This document shows, in pieces, positions 1 to 7,830 of a stretch of DNA of 64,000 nt. The DNA is from an uncultured bacterium (GTDB lineage: Bacteria > Edwardsbacteria > AC1 > EtOH8), in assembly GCA_937863685.1 (NCBI GenBank), contig CALMGM010000008.1:124001-188000 (forward strand), in the 5' to 3' direction. The position numbers and the translations under genes are program-made. Positions within the stretch are counted from its first letter, which is position 1, and each line of letters opens with the position of its first letter. The notes under the pieces are model-generated. The model was not told the DNA's origin, ran no database searches, and was given only the letters and a program-made list of their open reading frames with translations.

Positions 1-186
1 TATGAAAACCGCCGGGTCGAAATTCTTGACCTCTCCGGCTATATGGGCATTGTGCTTGGAGGTATCAAACCTGGTGATGGTTTCGATCCCGTTCTTGCCG
101 TCCCTGAGACCGGCCCAGAATTCCTCTACATTGTTTCCGATGGGGGACACCACCCCCATCCCGGTTATTACTACCCTTCTTTTCAT
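1..186 (-). CDS. fabF: 3-oxoacyl-[ACP] synthase II, N-terminal fragment
   Basis: Condensing enzyme of type II fatty acid elongation, joining malonyl-ACP to a growing acyl-ACP. Only the first 62 codons lie in the window; the gene runs off the left edge. Reading from the ATG at 186-184 the protein begins MKRRVVITGMGVVSPIGN, the standard KAS II N-terminus, and continues with a WAGLRDGKNGI segment and TRFDTS, all typical of FabF. The catalytic Cys-His-His residues would be outside the window. It lies 97 nt downstream of acpP in the same direction, the usual acpP-fabF order. Identification is firm although the gene is incomplete. Confidence 0.93.
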   Translation of the reverse strand, partial: MKRRVVITGMGVVSPIGNNVEEFWAGLRDGKNGIETITRFDTSKHNAHIAGEVKNFDPAVFI

Positions 187-283
187 ATACTTTAAATCTT
201 TCTTCAAGATGATTGTTTCTTCGGAACGGAGGCGCCGGTGTCCGCCGGTCACCCCCGTTTTTATTCTGTATGACGGCTTTGCT

Positions 284-523
284 CTATTTTTCGGCCATCT
301 TCTTTTCGATATACTCGACCGCGCCGCCTACTGTGGTCAGCTTCTCGGCCTCGTCATCCGGGATCTCCATCCCGAACTTCTCTTCCAGGGCCATCACCAG
401 TTCCACGGTGTCCAGTGAATCGGCTCCCAGATCCTCGATGAAAGAAGCTTCCATGGTCACCTGCGAAGCGTCAACTCCCAGACGATCGATAACGATCTTT
501 TTGACATCATCGATTACTGCCAT
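284..523 (-). CDS. acpP: Acyl carrier protein
   Basis: Carries the growing acyl chain on a 4'-phosphopantetheine arm for fatty acid and lipid synthesis in the cytoplasm. It has 79 residues, the normal ACP length. The attachment serine is S36 in the [10 protein letters not shown] motif, and the acidic helix II that docks partner enzymes follows. The start is well supported: AAAGGAGGTGA, a near-complete anti-Shine-Dalgarno match, stands 6-8 nt before the ATG and is the strongest ribosome binding site I saw here, fitting a very abundant protein. It lies between fabG and fabF. Confidence 0.98.
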   Translation of the reverse strand: MAVIDDVKKIVIDRLGVDASQVTMEASFIEDLGADSLDTVELVMALEEKFGMEIPDDEAEKLTTVGGAVEYIEKKMAEK

Positions 524-591
524 TTTGTTTCACCTCCTTTTGATAGTTAATGTAGTGATTGGTTATATTGGGTTTTATTGATTTCCTATCC

Positions 592-694
592 TGCTGTCAT
601 ACTGAGAAAAGCATCCCGCCAGAAAGGTTGAAGTATGGCAGCATATCGCCACCCTACCGCCAGTCACGTTCGAAAGTATACTCAGGGTGACAGA
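592..694. repeat. Decayed dispersed repeat with inverted ends (fabG-acpP gap)
   Basis: About 100 bp bounded by CTGTCATACTGAG at the left and ACTCAGGGTGACAG at the right, which are imperfect inverted copies. It resembles the TGTCAnnCTGAG intergenic repeats common in many environmental bacterial genomes; the resemblance is from memory. A related TCTCAGAGTGACAC end occurs in the fabD-side gap at about 4374. The rest of the 183-nt gap holds only the acpP ribosome binding site and an AT-rich stretch. Confidence 0.5.
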
Positions 695-706
695 CGATAT
701 TGGGTT

Positions 707-1447
707 TCACATCACCAGGCCGCCATCAACATGCAAGACCTGGCCGGTGATATAAGCCGCCTGCTCGGAGACCAGGAACAGCACCGCATTGGCCACGTCG
801 TCCACGCTGCCCATCCGGCCCAGCGGGATGCCCTTCTTGTAGTTCTCCTTGACCTCGTCGGTCAGCTTGGCGGTCATGGCGGTCTCGATGAAGCCCGGAG
901 CGATGGCGTTGCAGGTGATGTTGCGCGAGGCAAACTCCTTGGCGGTGGACTTGGTGAAGGCGATCAGGCCGCCCTTGGAAGCGGCATAATTGGACTGCCC
1001 GGCATTGCCCATCACGCCGATGACCGAGGACATGTTGACTATCCGGCCAGAGCGTTGTTTCATCATGATCCGGGAGACGGCCTTGGTCAGCAGGAAGGCG
1101 CCTTTGAGGTTGATGTCCAGCACCAGGTCCCAGTCCTTTTCCTCCATCCGCATCATCAGGTTGTCCCTGGTAACACCAGCATTATTGACCAAAATGTCAA
1201 TAGTGTCAAATGTCTCTTGCGTCTTTTTCACCAGTTCCGCGACCTCATTGGCATCGGCCACGTTGCATTTTACTGCTATGGCCTTTACGCCCAGGGCCTC
1301 GATCTCTTTGGCGGTCTTCTCGGCCTCTTCGATGTTGACGTCGCTGACCACGATGTTGGCCCCGGCCTTGGCCAGCGCCAGGGCGATGGATTTCCCTATT
1401 CCCTGGGCCGAGCCGGTTACGATGGCGTTTTTATCTTTTAACTGCAT
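707..1447 (-). CDS. fabG: 3-oxoacyl-[ACP] reductase
   Basis: NADPH-dependent reduction of 3-oxoacyl-ACP, the first reductive step of each fatty acid elongation cycle. It has 246 residues, the family norm, with a short-chain dehydrogenase Rossmann fold: the GSAQGIG dinucleotide loop near residue 12, NNAGVTRDNL around 87, the catalytic serine in VNMSSVIG and the Tyr-Lys pair in SNYAASKGG. The VLHVDGGLVM end is typical. It starts 10 nt after the stop of the preceding lipoprotein gene, so they are probably co-transcribed. Downstream come a repeat-bearing gap and acpP. Confidence 0.97.
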   Translation of the reverse strand: MQLKDKNAIVTGSAQGIGKSIALALAKAGANIVVSDVNIEEAEKTAKEIEALGVKAIAVKCNVADANEVAELVKKTQETFDTIDILVNNAGVTRDNLMMRMEEKDWDLVLDINLKGAFLLTKAVSRIMMKQRSGRIVNMSSVIGVMGNAGQSNYAASKGGLIAFTKSTAKEFASRNITCNAIAPGFIETAMTAKLTDEVKENYKKGIPLGRMGSVDDVANAVLFLVSEQAAYITGQVLHVDGGLVM

Positions 1448-1457
1448 CTCTACCTGC

Positions 1458-2498
1458 TTACTTTAATACAAATTTGATTGTTGACGTTGTGTTCCTTCCC
1501 AGTGTCAGCGTCGTCGATCTTTCCGGGCAACCGCTCTTTATGGCATAAACCGTCACGCTGTCACAGACCTTGTATGTGCCCAAGGCACTGCCGGTATCGT
1601 CCTTGCCGGCAAAGGTCGAATCGATCGGAATGTCGGCTATTGTAAAAGCTCCTTGCGCGCTGGTATAGGCATTGACCCGTATGGAGGAAATGTCCTCGAT
1701 ATTTATGAATAACGGCTCGGCAAATTTGATAGTGGAATCATTCCGGGAAATGACACATTCCGAAATGTAATATCCCGCCGCCATCGGAATATTCCCTGAA
1801 TCATATCCGTTCCACATCAAAGAATGTAAACCGGCCTGCATTATCTGATCCACAAGCGTTTTGACGGCCAGGTCCTTTTGTTTTATGGTCACCTTAACTT
1901 GACTGCTGCAGGCCAGAGAGAAACCGAATTGGGTATTGATACTGAACGGGCAGGGATAGGCGGAAGTAAAACTGTCATGATATGTCGGCACCGGCCCTAA
2001 ACCGACCGGGCCGTAATAATAACGAGATCCGATTATATCTATCAAGCAAAGCCGGTAAAAATCAGCCTGTGCTGCACCTGCTGTAGTATCATTATATGAA
2101 TAATCAACCGGGTTATTTGTAGTTAAGTTCCCTTGCACTGTAGCTATCTTTTGATAACTTGAATCGCCAATAACAGATCTCTCAACATCCCATCGTTCTG
2201 CATCAGTTTCCCAAACAGTGCGCCAATCCAACCTGACAGCATCTGTGACCCTTACGGCAGTAAAATAAATCAAACTACAGGGCTCGCTTTTATTGCCCTT
2301 TGACGTGACTGGCGCGAAATAATATTTGATCTTGATGGCAACGCTCTCTATCGGAGCCCCGGAAGAATCGACCACCGTGCCGGTGATCATCGTAGCTTGA
2401 GCCGGCAGGACTGGCGGCGCCACCGGATCGCCCTTTTTCCCGCAGCCGACAATAAGCAGTATCCACAGGGCGCCAAATATGTAAAAGGATCTATTCAC
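1458..2498 (-). CDS. Lipoprotein with Fn3-like and FlgD-like Ig modules
   Basis: Probable lipoprotein of 346 residues. I chose the GTG at 2498-2496 because it gives a clean lipoprotein signal (hydrophobic IFGALWILLIVG, then C19 in an I-V-G-C lipobox) and starts just after the fabD stop; longer readings overlap fabD. A KKGDPVAPP linker follows. The body has a short TGTVVDSSGAPI carboxypeptidase-regulatory-like strand pair, an Fn3-like module (LDWRTVWETDAERWDVERS, then YYYGPV), a FlgD-like Ig module (AYPCPFS through LMWNGYDSGN and AAGYYISE), and a C-terminal AFTIADIPI repeat-like domain. The Fn3-FlgD pair matches the module before and at the sorting domain of secreted proteins later in the window, but here it is internal. 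The function is unknown, and its place between fabD and fabG is unusual. Confidence 0.8.
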   Translation of the reverse strand: MNRSFYIFGALWILLIVGCGKKGDPVAPPVLPAQATMITGTVVDSSGAPIESVAIKIKYYFAPVTSKGNKSEPCSLIYFTAVRVTDAVRLDWRTVWETDAERWDVERSVIGDSSYQKIATVQGNLTTNNPVDYSYNDTTAGAAQADFYRLCLIDIIGSRYYYGPVGLGPVPTYHDSFTSAYPCPFSINTQFGFSLACSSQVKVTIKQKDLAVKTLVDQIMQAGLHSLMWNGYDSGNIPMAAGYYISECVISRNDSTIKFAEPLFINIEDISSIRVNAYTSAQGAFTIADIPIDSTFAGKDDTGSALGTYKVCDSVTVYAIKSGCPERSTTLTLGRNTTSTIKFVLK

Positions 2499-2515
2499 AA
2501 TATCATTTAACCATC

Positions 2516-3454
2516 TTAAACTTTCTTTAATCCTTCCAGCGTCTCCGCCAGGGTCTTGGAATCCTCGACATTCAGCACGTTGACCTCGGGGGCGATCCGC
2601 TTGATCAAACCCTTCAGCACCCGGCCGGGGCCGCATTCAATCATGGTTGTCACGCCCAGCTCGGCCATCTTTTTTACGGACTCCTCCCAGCGCACCGGCT
2701 TCTTCACCTGCTCGATCAAAAGTTCTTTGATGGTGGCCGGGCTCTGTACCGGCTCGGCCGAAACGTTGGCGATCACCGGGCAGGCCGGCTCTTTTATCGT
2801 AATTTGATTGAGAGCCCGTCTCATCCCGTATTGGGCGATGTCCATCAACTCCGAATGGAAGGCCCCGGAAACCTCAAGCTGGACTGCCCTCTTGGCGCCC
2901 TTGGCCTTGGCCAGTTCCATGGCTTTTTCGACGGCCTTAACCTCCCCGGATATCACCGTCTGCTCGGCCGAGTTGAAGTTGGCCGCTTCGACGATGCCGG
3001 CCTCGCGGGCCTGATGGCAGATGTGTTCCACATCTTTGGGCTCCAGGCCCAGTATGGCCGCCATGGTGCCGGGCTGGATATCGCCGGAGATAGCCATCAG
3101 CGAGCCGCGGATGCGTACCAAACGCACGGCATCTTCGAAGGCGATGGCCCCGCCCGCCACCAGTGCGGAATACTCGCCCAGGCTATGCCCGGCTGTATAA
3201 TCGAACTTGATGCCCTCCTTTTCCATCAGCCGAAAGGCGGCTATGGAATGGATCAGGATGGCCGGCTGGGCGTTGTGGGTCATCCGCAGTTCGGACGGGG
3301 TGCTCTCGAAGCAGATCTTGGTGATGTCGAATTTTAAAGCCTCGTTGGCCTTCTCGTAGGTCTCCTTGGCCATGGGATGGCTGTCGTACAGGTCCTTGCC
3401 CATGCCCACATACTGGGCACCCTGCCCGGGGAATATAAAAGCTAATTTTGACAT
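2516..3454 (-). CDS. fabD: Malonyl-CoA:ACP transacylase
   Basis: Transfers malonyl from CoA to ACP, supplying the extender unit for FabH/FabF. It is 312 residues from the ATG at 3454, chosen over a GTG six bases upstream because AAAGGTG lies at the right distance and covers that GTG. The nucleophile is S91 in GHSLGEYSA, preceded by the FPGQGAQ oxyanion loop near residue 8; the catalytic His is in SGAFHSELM, and the substrate-binding Arg region follows YSALV. The C-terminal ECGPGRVLKGLIKR motif is standard. It lies between two lipoprotein genes inside the fab operon. Confidence 0.97.
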   Translation of the reverse strand: MSKLAFIFPGQGAQYVGMGKDLYDSHPMAKETYEKANEALKFDITKICFESTPSELRMTHNAQPAILIHSIAAFRLMEKEGIKFDYTAGHSLGEYSALVAGGAIAFEDAVRLVRIRGSLMAISGDIQPGTMAAILGLEPKDVEHICHQAREAGIVEAANFNSAEQTVISGEVKAVEKAMELAKAKGAKRAVQLEVSGAFHSELMDIAQYGMRRALNQITIKEPACPVIANVSAEPVQSPATIKELLIEQVKKPVRWEESVKKMAELGVTTMIECGPGRVLKGLIKRIAPEVNVLNVEDSKTLAETLEGLKKV

Positions 3455-3479
3455 ATTCACCTTTTGATTATTTTATTTG

Positions 3480-3500
3480 GACGCAGATTGACGCTGATTT
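3480..3500. repeat. Short tandem repeat GACGCwGATT
   Basis: Two adjacent copies of a GACGC(A/T)GATT unit followed by TTTCACAGATTA, in the 59-nt gap before fabD. Similar GACGCAGATT-type sequences are common intergenic repeats in environmental genomes (recalled, not searched). It is too short to say more. Confidence 0.35.
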
Positions 3501-3513
3501 TCACAGATTATTC

Positions 3514-4251
3514 TTAAGGATAACGCACCGGGACCATTACCCACACTTCAACCGGCCTTTTATCAACAGCTATAGCCGGTGTAAACAGATAGTCATAAAA
3601 ACAATTCAATGCAGCACTATCCAAGCTGATAGAACCTGATGATTTTGCAATTACCACATCATCAACCAAACCATTAAAAGTAACTTTACCTTGTAAATAT
3701 ACACGGCCTGTGTCTGGTCCATAATAATCCAGTGGCGCTGTTCGAATAAGTTCCGGAATTATCTCGATTGCTCTAAATGTATCCGTTGTGCCTATAGCTA
3801 AACTGCAGGACATAAAAGTGTTCATAAGTTTTGCAGCAGTATCAAGAGAGGCTATAAAATTGCCGTTTGCGACAGGAATTGCTGCACAATACTTATCTTT
3901 CCAATCAAAACCAGTTCTTTCTCTTAACCAAAAAACCAGGGTCGACGTATCAGATATCACATAGGTCGTCAAAACAGCTACATAATCAACTTTATGATTT
4001 ATTGACCATTCTAAGAATTGTTTATTTGTTGTACATGGTATATCATCAATTTTATTTACTATACAAGGCAATAAAAGATTCCGGAAATTATAAAATATCT
4101 CATCATTTTCCATGCTGTCTTTTGCCGCAACGTATACGCCTACTTTATATAAATTTGTACTACCATAAATTACGGGATTATCCTTGCTGCAACCGATTAT
4201 TGAAATCAACACAAGAGCAAGAAGAAGACACCTCTTAATAAATTTGCGCAT
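3514..4251 (-). CDS. Lipoprotein with TonB-like C-terminal domain
   Basis: Probable lipoprotein of 245 residues: basic MRKFIKR, a hydrophobic stretch and C21 in an I-I-G-C lipobox. The middle (about 25-185) matches nothing I recognise. Residues about 190-245 resemble the TonB C-terminal fold: GKVTFNGLVDDVVIAKSSGS, then LDSAALNCFYDY, FTPAI and a final VEVWVMVPVRYP. Real TonB proteins energise outer-membrane transporters from an inner-membrane anchor; here the domain hangs from a lipid anchor with no ExbB/ExbD nearby. Base composition is visibly more AT-rich than the flanking fab genes, consistent with a later insertion into the operon. The lipoprotein call is strong; the TonB-like call rests on motif likeness. 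Confidence 0.72.
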   Translation of the reverse strand: MRKFIKRCLLLALVLISIIGCSKDNPVIYGSTNLYKVGVYVAAKDSMENDEIFYNFRNLLLPCIVNKIDDIPCTTNKQFLEWSINHKVDYVAVLTTYVISDTSTLVFWLRERTGFDWKDKYCAAIPVANGNFIASLDTAAKLMNTFMSCSLAIGTTDTFRAIEIIPELIRTAPLDYYGPDTGRVYLQGKVTFNGLVDDVVIAKSSGSISLDSAALNCFYDYLFTPAIAVDKRPVEVWVMVPVRYP

Positions 4252-4269
4252 CGTTCATCTCCAAAATCA

Positions 4270-4440
4270 GCACATTTGGATCGCTTCATCTGCCCTGCGT
4301 AGATGTCCTCTCGCAATGACCGGCCTTCTTTGTCCCAAACTCACTCATTCAACTTGTCGAACAGGCCGGTCTTCTCAGAGTGACACTTGACTGTCTACCG
4401 GATACCGGATACTGTCTACTGTATACCCTATTTAGTCCCC
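4270..4440. repeat. Decayed intergenic repeats between fabH and the TonB-like lipoprotein gene
   Basis: The 199-nt gap 4252-4450 holds no plausible gene but several repeat-like pieces. Read on the minus strand these are a TGTCACTCTGAG end, GACCGGCC (4318-4325) and GGCCGGTC (4364-4371) as an inverted pair 38 nt apart, a GTCATTGCGAGAGGA segment, and near 4390-4430 a low-complexity run of GTCTAC/GGATAC/GTATAC units. These look like fragments of dispersed elements related to the one at 592-694. Confidence 0.45.
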
Positions 4441-4450
4441 ATGCCTATAT

Positions 4451-5431
4451 TTACCAACGAATCAGCACCGCCCCCCAGGTGAAGCCGGCCCCGAAGGCCA
4501 CCAGCATCACCAGATCGCCCTTCTTGATCCGGCCCTCCCGCACCGCCTCGTCCAAAGCGATGGGGATTGAGGCCGCCGAGGTATTGCCGTATTTCTGGAT
4601 ATTGATGTAGATCTTATCATTCCCGGCCCCCAGCCGCTCGGCGATGGCCTCGATGATACGGATGTTGGCTTGGTGCGGGATCAACAGATTTAACTGATCC
4701 TTGGTGATCCCGGCGCTCTCCATGGCCTTCAGCGACGCATCCAGCATGTTGCGGACGGCGTGGGGGAACACCTTGTTGCCGGCCATCTTGACATAATGCA
4801 TCTTTTCGTCCACCGTCTTGTGGCTGGCCGGATTGAGCGATCCTCCTCCGGGCATGTACAGCAGGTCCCCCAGGTTGCCGTCGGCCCCCAGGTAAGTGCC
4901 CAGGATCCCCCGGTCATCGTCCACCGCCCCCAGTACCGCCGCCCCGGCCCCGTCGCCGAACAGCACGCAGGTGCCCCGGTCGGTCCAGTCGGTGATCTTG
5001 GTCAGCTCCTCGGCCCCGATCACCAGCACTTTTCTCTTGGGATCGGCCGTTATCAGGGAGCGGGCCAGCTCCAATCCGTAAATGAAACCGGTGCATCCGG
5101 CCGCCAGATCGAAAGCCGCGGCGTTTTTGGCTCCCAGGGCCGCCTGGACTATGCAGGCGGTGGAGGGAAACATCATGTCGGGGGTGATGGTTCCAATTAT
5201 GATGAAATCCAATTCCTCGGGCTTTATTTTGGCTGCTTCCAGCGCCTGGCGGCCCGCCTCGATGCATAGCTTTGAAGTGGGTGTTTTCTCATCGGCCACA
5301 TGCCGCTCCTTGATCCCGCTGCGCTGGGTTATCCACTCATCGGTGGTTTCGACGATCTTCTCCAGATCGGCGTTGGTCATTATCTTCTCGGGGACGCAAT
5401 GTCCGGTCCCCAGGATGGCCGCATGTTTCAT
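4451..5431 (-). CDS. fabH: 3-oxoacyl-[ACP] synthase III
   Basis: Starts fatty acid synthesis by condensing acetyl-CoA (or another primer) with malonyl-ACP. It is 326 residues from the ATG at 5431, which overlaps the plsX stop as ATGA, a sign of translational coupling; upstream in-frame codons lie inside plsX. All catalytic residues are visible: C113 in AAGCTGF, H253 in LIPHQANIRI and N283 in YGNTSAASIP. The N-terminus ILGTGHCVPEK and the GAGFTWGAVLIRW end are typical. It follows plsX, the usual plsX-fabH order. Confidence 0.97.
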   Translation of the reverse strand: MKHAAILGTGHCVPEKIMTNADLEKIVETTDEWITQRSGIKERHVADEKTPTSKLCIEAGRQALEAAKIKPEELDFIIIGTITPDMMFPSTACIVQAALGAKNAAAFDLAAGCTGFIYGLELARSLITADPKRKVLVIGAEELTKITDWTDRGTCVLFGDGAGAAVLGAVDDDRGILGTYLGADGNLGDLLYMPGGGSLNPASHKTVDEKMHYVKMAGNKVFPHAVRNMLDASLKAMESAGITKDQLNLLIPHQANIRIIEAIAERLGAGNDKIYINIQKYGNTSAASIPIALDEAVREGRIKKGDLVMLVAFGAGFTWGAVLIRW

Positions 5432-6618
5432 TTCTTGATTTCCTTCGCATTGTTGAACAACTGTTCCTTGATATGATCGTTCACCCGGTGAGAGACGCAG
5501 CGATGGGCCACCAGAACGGCGTTCCTGATGGCCTTGGCGGTGGAACGGCCATGGCAGATGATGCACACCCCGTTGACCCCCAGCAGCGGGGCTCCTCCGT
5601 ATTCCTCGTAATCCAGGTCCTTGGCGAATTTCTTCAGGGCGGGCCTCAGCAGCAGGGCGCCCAGCTTGGCAAAGATGCTGGTATATACATAACGCTTGAT
5701 GGAACCGTAGAACATCCGGACCACGCTCTCGGCGAATTTAAGGATGACGTTGCCCACGAACCCGTCGCACACCACCACGTCGGCGGTGCCCTTGAGGATG
5801 TCATTGCCCTCGATATTGCCGATGAAGTTCAAACCGCTCTCCGACAGCAGCAGGTGGGATTTTTGGGTAAGCTCATCGCCTTTGGTGGATTCCTCCCCCA
5901 CCGAAAGCAGACCCACTTTGGGGTTGGGCTTCTCGAAGACATAATGGGCGAACGACGCCCCCATCATGCCGAACTGCAGCAGGTAGTGGGGCTTGCAGTC
6001 GGGGTTGGCCCCGGCATCCACCACGATGCAACCGCCCAGCTCGGTGGGCATGAAGGTGGCTATGGCCGGGCGGGACACGCCTTCTATCCGCCCCAGTTCG
6101 AAAAGGGAGACCGCCATTACCGCTCCGGTGTTCCCGGCCGAGATGAAGCCCTCGGCCTCCCCCCGCTTCAGCAGGCGCAGGCCGACCGAGATGGAGGAAT
6201 CGCGCTTGCTGCGGAGGGCCTCGGTGGGAGTTTCGTGCATCCCTATGCTTTGAGAGGCATGCACCAGTTTCACCCCGTATTTTTCCAGGGCCTCCTCTTC
6301 GTATTCCTTTTCCCCGACCCCCGCCGCCAGTTCGGTCTTGATGGCCACCGTATCGCCCACCAGGATCACCTGGAACTTTCCTTTACTGATTCTGGCAGCC
6401 TCGATGGCCCCCAGGATATTGGGCACCACCCCGTTGTCGCCGCCCATGGCGTCCACCACTATCCTGATCGGGCCGCTATGGCCTCCCTCCGACAGGTTCT
6501 CCAACCCCAGCTTTCCGCCGGTGGTTATCTCCTTGGCCTTTTTGCCGCGATTCCGCTTATCGGGGGAATGTCTGGCATCCCCTGGTTGGGCTGCGGGATT
6601 CTTTGCCTTGGGTACCAT
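5428..6618 (-). CDS. plsX: Phosphate acyltransferase PlsX
   Basis: Converts acyl-ACP to acyl-phosphate, the first step of phospholipid synthesis by the PlsX/PlsY route. The family core begins at about residue 51 with IRIVVDAMGGDN and includes GNTGAVMA, GANPDCKP, NIEGNDI and GFVGNVILKF. The 396-residue reading has a basic, low-complexity N-terminal extension of about 50 residues that PlsX normally lacks. No clear ribosome binding site precedes the ATG at 6618, whereas a GGAGGGAGG stretch occurs within the extension near 6483-6491, so the true start may be internal. It is 16 nt after rpmF and its end overlaps fabH. Confidence 0.95.
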   Translation of the reverse strand: MVPKAKNPAAQPGDARHSPDKRNRGKKAKEITTGGKLGLENLSEGGHSGPIRIVVDAMGGDNGVVPNILGAIEAARISKGKFQVILVGDTVAIKTELAAGVGEKEYEEEALEKYGVKLVHASQSIGMHETPTEALRSKRDSSISVGLRLLKRGEAEGFISAGNTGAVMAVSLFELGRIEGVSRPAIATFMPTELGGCIVVDAGANPDCKPHYLLQFGMMGASFAHYVFEKPNPKVGLLSVGEESTKGDELTQKSHLLLSESGLNFIGNIEGNDILKGTADVVVCDGFVGNVILKFAESVVRMFYGSIKRYVYTSIFAKLGALLLRPALKKFAKDLDYEEYGGAPLLGVNGVCIICHGRSTAKAIRNAVLVAHRCVSHRVNDHIKEQLFNNAKEIKK

Positions 6619-6634
6619 TTTATTTTAATAAAAA

Positions 6635-6817
6635 TTAAACTTCTTTGATGCTGACGATCTCCCTGCCTCCGTAATATCCGCAGTAGGGACAGGCCCGGTG
6701 CGGCATGCGGGACTGGTGGCAGTGGGAGCACTTCACCAGGTTGGGGGCGGTCAGCTTCCAGTTGGCCCGGCGCTTGGCGGTACGTGAATTTGAATGTTTC
6801 CTCTTGGGAACTGGCAT
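6635..6817 (-). CDS. rpmF: Ribosomal protein bL32, zinc-binding form
   Basis: Small protein of the large ribosomal subunit, 60 residues. MPVPKRKHSNSRTAKRR is the classic start. Two CxxC pairs (CSHC and CPYC) form the zinc ribbon found in the 'C+' version of L32. AGGAGG is well placed before the ATG. rpmF-plsX linkage is widespread, but the DUF177/YceD gene that often precedes rpmF is absent; ddl stands there instead. Confidence 0.98.
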   Translation of the reverse strand: MPVPKRKHSNSRTAKRRANWKLTAPNLVKCSHCHQSRMPHRACPYCGYYGGREIVSIKEV

Positions 6818-6868
6818 GTGGGTTTCCTCCTAATGTCTTTATGTGATGGTTGTTTATTTCCGGATCTA

Positions 6869-7828
6869 TTAATTCGTTTGGGCGCTGTCCAATATCGTCA
6901 GCACCACCTCATCGTAGCTCATCCCAGCCACTTTGGCCTCGGCCGGCAGGTCGGAAAGATCAGTCATTCCCGGCAGGGTGTTGACCTCCAGGATGTACGG
7001 AGTGCCGGCCCGATCCACGATGGCATCCACCCGCGACCAGCCATGGCAGCCCAGGGCATGGTGGGCGGCCAGGGCCGTCTCCTGGGCCCGGCGATACAGA
7101 CTGCCGGGCAGACGGGCCGGTATTATGAACTCGGTCATTCCCTTGGTGTATTTGGCCTGGAAATCGTAAAATTCATTTTTGGGCACCAGCTCCAGGATCG
7201 GCAGGGCTTTGGCCTTTGGGCCGTTGCCCAGAATGCCGGTGGTGATGTTCATGCCGGATATGAACCGCTCGGCGATCAGCCCGCCGTACTTGCGGTGCAG
7301 CTTCCTGAAATTTGACACGGCATCCTTGTGATTCTTGATGATGGAAACTCCGATGGAGGAGCCCTCCTCCAGTGGTTTGATGATCAGCGGCAGGTCCAGT
7401 TCATCCTGGGCCTGCTGGGCGGCCCGGGCCGGGTCGTCGCCCCGGTCGATCCATAAAAAGTCCGGGGTGGGGATCCCTTGCTCCTTGAATATCTTCTTGC
7501 TGTATCCCTTGTGCATGGCCAGGGCCGAAGCCAGCACCCCCGATCCGGTGTATGGTATGTCCATCATCTCCAAAAGCCCCTGGATGGTGCCGTCCTCGCC
7601 GTACCGTCCATGCAGGATGATGAAGGCCACCCCTATCTGCAGGATCGTCAGCTTTTTGGCCACATCGGTCCCCACATCGATGCCGACGGCCTTTAATCCC
7701 TGCCTTCTCAGGGCGGCCAGGACGTTCTTCCCGGAACGCAGGGATATCTCCCGCTCCCCGGAGCGCCCGCCCATCAGTACCCCGATCTTCCTATCGGCAA
7801 ATCTCTTCTTGATGCTGCCGGCAGACAT
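6869..7828 (-). CDS. ddl: D-alanine--D-alanine ligase
   Basis: ATP-dependent joining of two D-alanines for peptidoglycan precursors. It has 319 residues in the ATP-grasp fold. Visible landmarks are GGRSGEREISLRSG near the N-terminus, LHGRYGEDGTIQGLLE, the YTGSGVLASALAMHK segment, IIKPLEEGSSIGVSI (ATP-binding strand) and LEVNTLPGMTDLSDLP with the metal-binding Glu and Asn. A peptidoglycan wall is therefore expected. It starts 2 nt after the pdxJ stop with AAAGGTAG as ribosome binding site, so the two are probably coupled. Confidence 0.97.
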   Translation of the reverse strand: MSAGSIKKRFADRKIGVLMGGRSGEREISLRSGKNVLAALRRQGLKAVGIDVGTDVAKKLTILQIGVAFIILHGRYGEDGTIQGLLEMMDIPYTGSGVLASALAMHKGYSKKIFKEQGIPTPDFLWIDRGDDPARAAQQAQDELDLPLIIKPLEEGSSIGVSIIKNHKDAVSNFRKLHRKYGGLIAERFISGMNITTGILGNGPKAKALPILELVPKNEFYDFQAKYTKGMTEFIIPARLPGSLYRRAQETALAAHHALGCHGWSRVDAIVDRAGTPYILEVNTLPGMTDLSDLPAEAKVAGMSYDEVVLTILDSAQTN

Positions 7829-7830
7829 AT

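Noticed and set aside
2-418. A 138-codon plus-strand reading and a similar one at 213-581
   Set aside because: They are antisense shadows of fabF and acpP, which have full motif support and ribosome binding sites on the minus strand.
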